The notes under the pieces are model-generated. The model did no database searches. It was given only the letters and a program-made list of their open reading frames with translations, and was not told the origin of the DNA. The position numbers and the translations under genes were made by a program. A stretch of 64,000 nucleotides of DNA from Lichenifustis flavocetrariae (GTDB lineage Bacteria; Pseudomonadota; Alphaproteobacteria; Rhizobiales; Beijerinckiaceae), in assembly GCF_026130545.1 (NCBI RefSeq), contig NZ_JAMOIM010000001.1:248001-312000 (forward strand), read 5' to 3'. Position 1 is the first letter of the stretch; each line of letters opens with the position of its first letter. Of the stretch, positions 60,852-64,000 are shown piece after piece.

Positions 60852-63361
60852 GAGTGCCTGACCTGATCGAGAGGAGCTTCGAAGTCGGCTTCGAAGCCGG
60901 AGGCGGGGTAACGTAGCTCCACCCCGCCGGTTCCCACGAGACCCATGCGAATGAGTCGCGACCCGAACCCCCGGCGGCTCGGTTCGCGGGGTGGCGGACC
61001 GCCGTGCTCGCGCCACGCGAGGATCAACCTCGTATCGTCGCCAGCATCTTCGGCGTGCCACGAGATCTTCACGTGACCACCCTCACAGGAGAGCGATCCG
61101 TATTTCATGGCATTGGTCATGAGTTCGTGGAGCAACAGCGACAGGGAGAGGGTCGCGCGTGGTCCGAGTTCAATGGCCGGTCCGGACACTTGGAACCGCT
61201 CCGGCAACGTGAGCCTGAGCAATGTGGCAGTGGCGATCGTTTCGATCTTGGCCGCCGTCCAATTTTCGTCCAACAGGACGTCATGCGCGGTCGAAAGAGC
61301 GTGAAGGCGCCGCGTGAAGGCCTCGACCGCCTCCCGATCCGGCACAGATTTGAGCGTCTGCACGGCCACGGCCTGGACCATCGCGAGCGTGTTCTTCATG
61401 CGGTGGCTCAGCTCGTAATTGAGCAGGCGTTGCTGGTGCTCCGACTGGAGGCGAGCGACGCCGACTTCCAGCCGATCGGCCACGGCCCGGAGGAAGCCGA
61501 CCTCTTCGGCCGTCCAGTGACGCGGGCGGCTGTCCTGGACGATGAACACCGACACTGTGCGGCCGCGCTCCCGCACAGGCATGTTGATCAAGGCGTGGAT
61601 CTGAACGGCGAGCATCGGGCCCGGATCGGGAGCGGTCCGTGGATCGGTCCGGACATCTTCGATGATGAGCGGTTCGCCGCGCATGAGATCAGCGCGAATG
61701 TCGCCGTAGTCAGCGAACCGGTGTCGCCCTGCGATGCTGGACATCCCGGCAACCGTCCAATCCGGCTCGATCTCGACATATTCCGCAGTCGCGTCGAGCC
61801 TCCCGAAGCCGGCGCGCGTCACTCCCATGGTGCGGCCGACGATTTCAGCCGCGACCTGCGTCATCTGCGGCACGGTTTCGATGTCGCGCAGACGATCACC
61901 GAGTTCCAGCAGGGCTTCTTTCCGTGCTTCGTTGGCCCGGCGAGCCCGCTCGGCCAGGACCCGCTCCGTCACTTCGAGGAACAGAACCGCGAACGTGTCG
62001 TCGGTGATCTTGTGTGCCCGGCCTTCGTACCAGCGCGCCATATCGCCCGCCCGGCGCGTGAAGGTGATGGATCGGCCGTGGTCGACCACCTGTGCGAAAT
62101 CTTGGATCCACTCATCCTCGATCCCGGGGAACACTTCACGAATGGTATGTCCGACGGCGTCCTGCGACGACACCCCGACGAGGTCGCCCCAGGCCTTGTT
62201 GACCTCCTCATAGCGCCAGTCGACGATATGGCCCACATCATCCCGGATCACACGGCCGACGATGAACCCTTCCCGAAGCCGTTCGAACAAGTCGCGCCAA
62301 TACGCGTCCTTGATCTCGACGGCTTTGAGCGCGGCGACTTCGCTGACTTCCGTAAGGCCGGCCGTCGCTGCGGCGGAGAACAATTGCGTGATCTGCAGAT
62401 CCCGCGCCGTGAAGGCATTCGGCAAGCTGGACTGCAGTTTCAGGACGCCCAAAACTTGGTCGCCCCGTGTCACGGGGGCCAACACGGCCGACCGCGATTT
62501 CAGCCGGAGCGCGAGGTCGCGATTGGTACGCGGATCGGCCAGCACGTCGGCCGCGAGGATCGGCGCACTTGCCCGGACGCAATGTCCCGCAAGACTGTCC
62601 GAGAGCCGCACCCGCTCGCCGACGAAAGGCGCGAGGGACCCTTGCACCGCCCGGTATTCCAGAATGTCGCCATCGACCAGTTCAAGCACACCGCCCTCGG
62701 CGGCCGGGACAGCCTGCATCGTGCCGGCCACCAGGGCGTTCAGAATGACGTCGATGTGTCCGCCAGCCGAAGCGATTGCGGCCTGCACGGTCGCAAAGGC
62801 GTTTCGCTCGCGCCGCGTGGTTTCCCGCTCTGTCAGAAGAGCATCGCGGCTCTGCAGGGATCGCCGCAGCTCCATCTGGCTCATGACCTGCCGGGCCAGC
62901 GCTTGCAGTCCGGTCAATTGCTCCTGCGTAAGCCCCGCGGGCCGGGGCAAATGATCGATGACGCACAAGGTGCCGAGCACGCGCTGATCCGGCGCCACGA
63001 GGGGAGCACCTGCATAAAACCGGAGGTGTGGATCGGCCGTGACGAGAGGATTGGCTTGCGTCCGCGGATCGAGAGTCAAATCCGGAATCTGCAGCACCGT
63101 TGTCTGGGCCAGCGCATGAGCGCAGACCGACTCGTTCAACGAGGTCTCGCACCGAGGGAAGCCGATGCGCGCCTTGAACCATTGGCGGCTCTGATCGACG
63201 AAGCTGATGAGGGCGACCGGCGTATGGCAGAGCTGGGTTGCCAGCAGCACGATATCGTCGAAGCCCTGCTCATCCGGCGTGTCGAGAATATTATAGCTGG
63301 CGAGGGCGGAGAGCCGTTCCTGTTCGTCGACAAAGAAGGGGTCGTCGATCGTGCCCGCCAT
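60848..63361 (-). CDS. HWE-family histidine kinase with GAF and PAS domains
   Basis: Soluble sensor kinase of 837 residues. Order: GAF (about 20-165, FDDIVLLATQLCHTPVALIS, read here as its start), a second GAF (about 190-345), PAS (about 360-470), a third GAF (about 485-635), then the HWE kinase domain. The phospho-acceptor His is in YELSHRMKNTLAMV (about residue 656), the N box in HELMTNAMKYGSL and the HWE-type WREHGGPP further on. ATG 63361 follows GGAAG by 8 bases and starts MAGTIDDPFF; ATG 63367 is two codons earlier. There is no membrane segment, so the signal is cytoplasmic, perhaps light, redox or a small molecule. It is coupled to the receiver gene just downstream. Confidence 0.93.
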   Translation of the reverse strand: MAGTIDDPFFVDEQERLSALASYNILDTPDEQGFDDIVLLATQLCHTPVALISFVDQSRQWFKARIGFPRCETSLNESVCAHALAQTTVLQIPDLTLDPRTQANPLVTADPHLRFYAGAPLVAPDQRVLGTLCVIDHLPRPAGLTQEQLTGLQALARQVMSQMELRRSLQSRDALLTERETTRRERNAFATVQAAIASAGGHIDVILNALVAGTMQAVPAAEGGVLELVDGDILEYRAVQGSLAPFVGERVRLSDSLAGHCVRASAPILAADVLADPRTNRDLALRLKSRSAVLAPVTRGDQVLGVLKLQSSLPNAFTARDLQITQLFSAAATAGLTEVSEVAALKAVEIKDAYWRDLFERLREGFIVGRVIRDDVGHIVDWRYEEVNKAWGDLVGVSSQDAVGHTIREVFPGIEDEWIQDFAQVVDHGRSITFTRRAGDMARWYEGRAHKITDDTFAVLFLEVTERVLAERARRANEARKEALLELGDRLRDIETVPQMTQVAAEIVGRTMGVTRAGFGRLDATAEYVEIEPDWTVAGMSSIAGRHRFADYGDIRADLMRGEPLIIEDVRTDPRTAPDPGPMLAVQIHALINMPVRERGRTVSVFIVQDSRPRHWTAEEVGFLRAVADRLEVGVARLQSEHQQRLLNYELSHRMKNTLAMVQAVAVQTLKSVPDREAVEAFTRRLHALSTAHDVLLDENWTAAKIETIATATLLRLTLPERFQVSGPAIELGPRATLSLSLLLHELMTNAMKYGSLSCEGGHVKISWHAEDAGDDTRLILAWREHGGPPPREPSRRGFGSRLIRMGLVGTGGVELRYPASGFEADFEAPLDQVRHS

Positions 63362-63627
63362 ATTCATGACTTCCGCACCTTCGAAAAGCGCCGCGATGCC
63401 ACGCGAACCGGTTTGGCCTGCGCTGGTTGTTTCGGAGCATGCCGTGGACGTCCGGCTTGCCCGTTCGCGGCGCCGCCGCAATAAGCCACGCGAGGCACCA
63501 GGATTTTGCTCACACGCACGGCTCGGAATAGCGTCTCGGATAATTGGCGCGGCATTCTGCTTTAGCGCACGAATCAATCCAACACACAATGTTGGACGCG
63601 TAATCGGGTTAAAGTCAGCGCGCGCCG

Positions 63628-63951
63628 CTAGGCCGGGGACACCCGGAGCGCCGCCTCGTAGGCCAGCCGCACCCACTGCGCCATCTCGTCGGCATCGTCG
63701 AGTGCACTTTCGGGGACCGACCAATAGGGCATTTTGATCGGCTTCCCTTTGCGGCCCTCGTACGTCCACTGACGCGCCCCAGCCGCCTCGAACGCGATGG
63801 CGCTATCGGCATCGGCTTTGAGCAGGATCTCGCCCTTGAACTCAACCGCGACGATCAGGCCAGCGTGATAGATGCCTTTGCCGCCGAACATCCGCTTGAT
63901 GGTCACCGGCCCGAGACGCGAGAACATGTCTTCGATATCGGCATTCGTCAT
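63628..63951 (-). CDS. TfoX N-terminal-domain protein
   Basis: Protein of 107 residues consisting of one TfoX-N domain: start TNADIEDMFSRLGPVTIKRM, then GGKGIYHAGLIVAVEFKGEI, the usual core. The family includes the N-terminal half of the competence regulator TfoX/Sxy, but in alphaproteobacteria single-domain copies are common and their role is unknown. ATG 63951 is used. The last 49 bases of the window hold nothing I can assign. Confidence 0.88.
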   Translation of the reverse strand: MTNADIEDMFSRLGPVTIKRMFGGKGIYHAGLIVAVEFKGEILLKADADSAIAFEAAGARQWTYEGRKGKPIKMPYWSVPESALDDADEMAQWVRLAYEAALRVSPA

Positions 63952-64000
63952 GCGCTTGTCCTCGTCGGGGCCGAGGCTCCCTATCCGGAGTTTCGCCGAC

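Noticed and set aside
60848-63769. Longer version of the HWE kinase starting at 63769
   Set aside because: The extra 136 residues are Arg/Ala-rich, have no domain and include a stretch over the TfoX-N gene; the ATG at 63361 has a good ribosome-binding site and begins the GAF domain.
1-64000. CRISPR arrays, prophage, insertion sequences or a replication origin
   Set aside because: No regularly spaced direct repeats, transposase, integrase or phage structural gene was found; only short palindromic intergenic repeats.

Overview
The window is a high-GC stretch of bacterial chromosome. It suggests an alphaproteobacterium of the Hyphomicrobiales (Rhizobiales), probably related to the PQQ-using, methylotroph-like families Beijerinckiaceae and Methylobacteriaceae. 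This assignment is inferred from the gene content (pqqA/pqqB, a PQQ alcohol dehydrogenase with its c-type cytochrome, separate glyQ and glyS genes, an HWE-family kinase, short palindromic repeats of rhizobial type) and not from a marker gene. No rRNA, CRISPR array, transposase or phage gene was seen. Two tRNA genes (Gly-TCC and Tyr-GTA) lie near 42 kb.

Layout. 0.1-3.4 kb: a fragment of the Rut pyrimidine-degradation pathway (rutF, rutA) whose rutA overlaps an amidase-signature enzyme. 3.5-6.8 kb: a LacI-family repressor facing a 3-hydroxyisobutyrate-dehydrogenase-like gene, with a good palindromic operator between them, then an epimerase-like dehydrogenase. 7.1-13.7 kb: a very large five-PAS hybrid histidine kinase with Hpt domain and a chemoreceptor. 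13.8 kb: a secreted protein with a VPLPA-CTERM sorting tail.

14.7-29.7 kb is the most coherent block. It holds an ABC-2-type transporter of the kind that accompanies PQQ alcohol dehydrogenases (permease, ATPase, periplasmic binding protein), an ankyrin-repeat secreted protein, an alpha/beta hydrolase, a small secreted protein and a YVTN-type beta-propeller. These are followed by pqqA-pqqB, which is coupled to a second ABC importer, then a chemoreceptor, a dihaem cytochrome c and a PQQ alcohol dehydrogenase. The dehydrogenase carries the Asp-x-Asp motif that marks lanthanide-using enzymes. The simplest reading is a periplasmic alcohol-oxidation island with its own cofactor peptide, electron acceptor, probable metal-related transporter and sensory protein. 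pqqC, pqqD and pqqE are not in the window.

30.4-40.9 kb: cheW, an acetyltransferase, an ECF sigma factor with an NrsF-type anti-sigma factor and a Met/Lys/His-rich secreted protein, a HAD hydrolase, an enamidase-like amidohydrolase with a GntR-type operator, an orphan HTH antitoxin-like gene, glyS, a glycosyltransferase, a YidB-like protein and a parDE toxin-antitoxin pair. 40.9-51.5 kb: glyQ, the two tRNAs, betA with a GlxA/GbdR-like regulator, a YcaQ-family DNA glycosylase, an MFS exporter, ilvD and a class I aldolase. 51.7-64 kb: an orphan BrnA-like antitoxin, a LuxR-type regulator, a YedK/HMCES-type protein, several small unknown genes, an MHYT-domain hybrid kinase, an amino-acid permease, an HWE histidine kinase coupled to a single-domain response regulator, and a TfoX-N protein.
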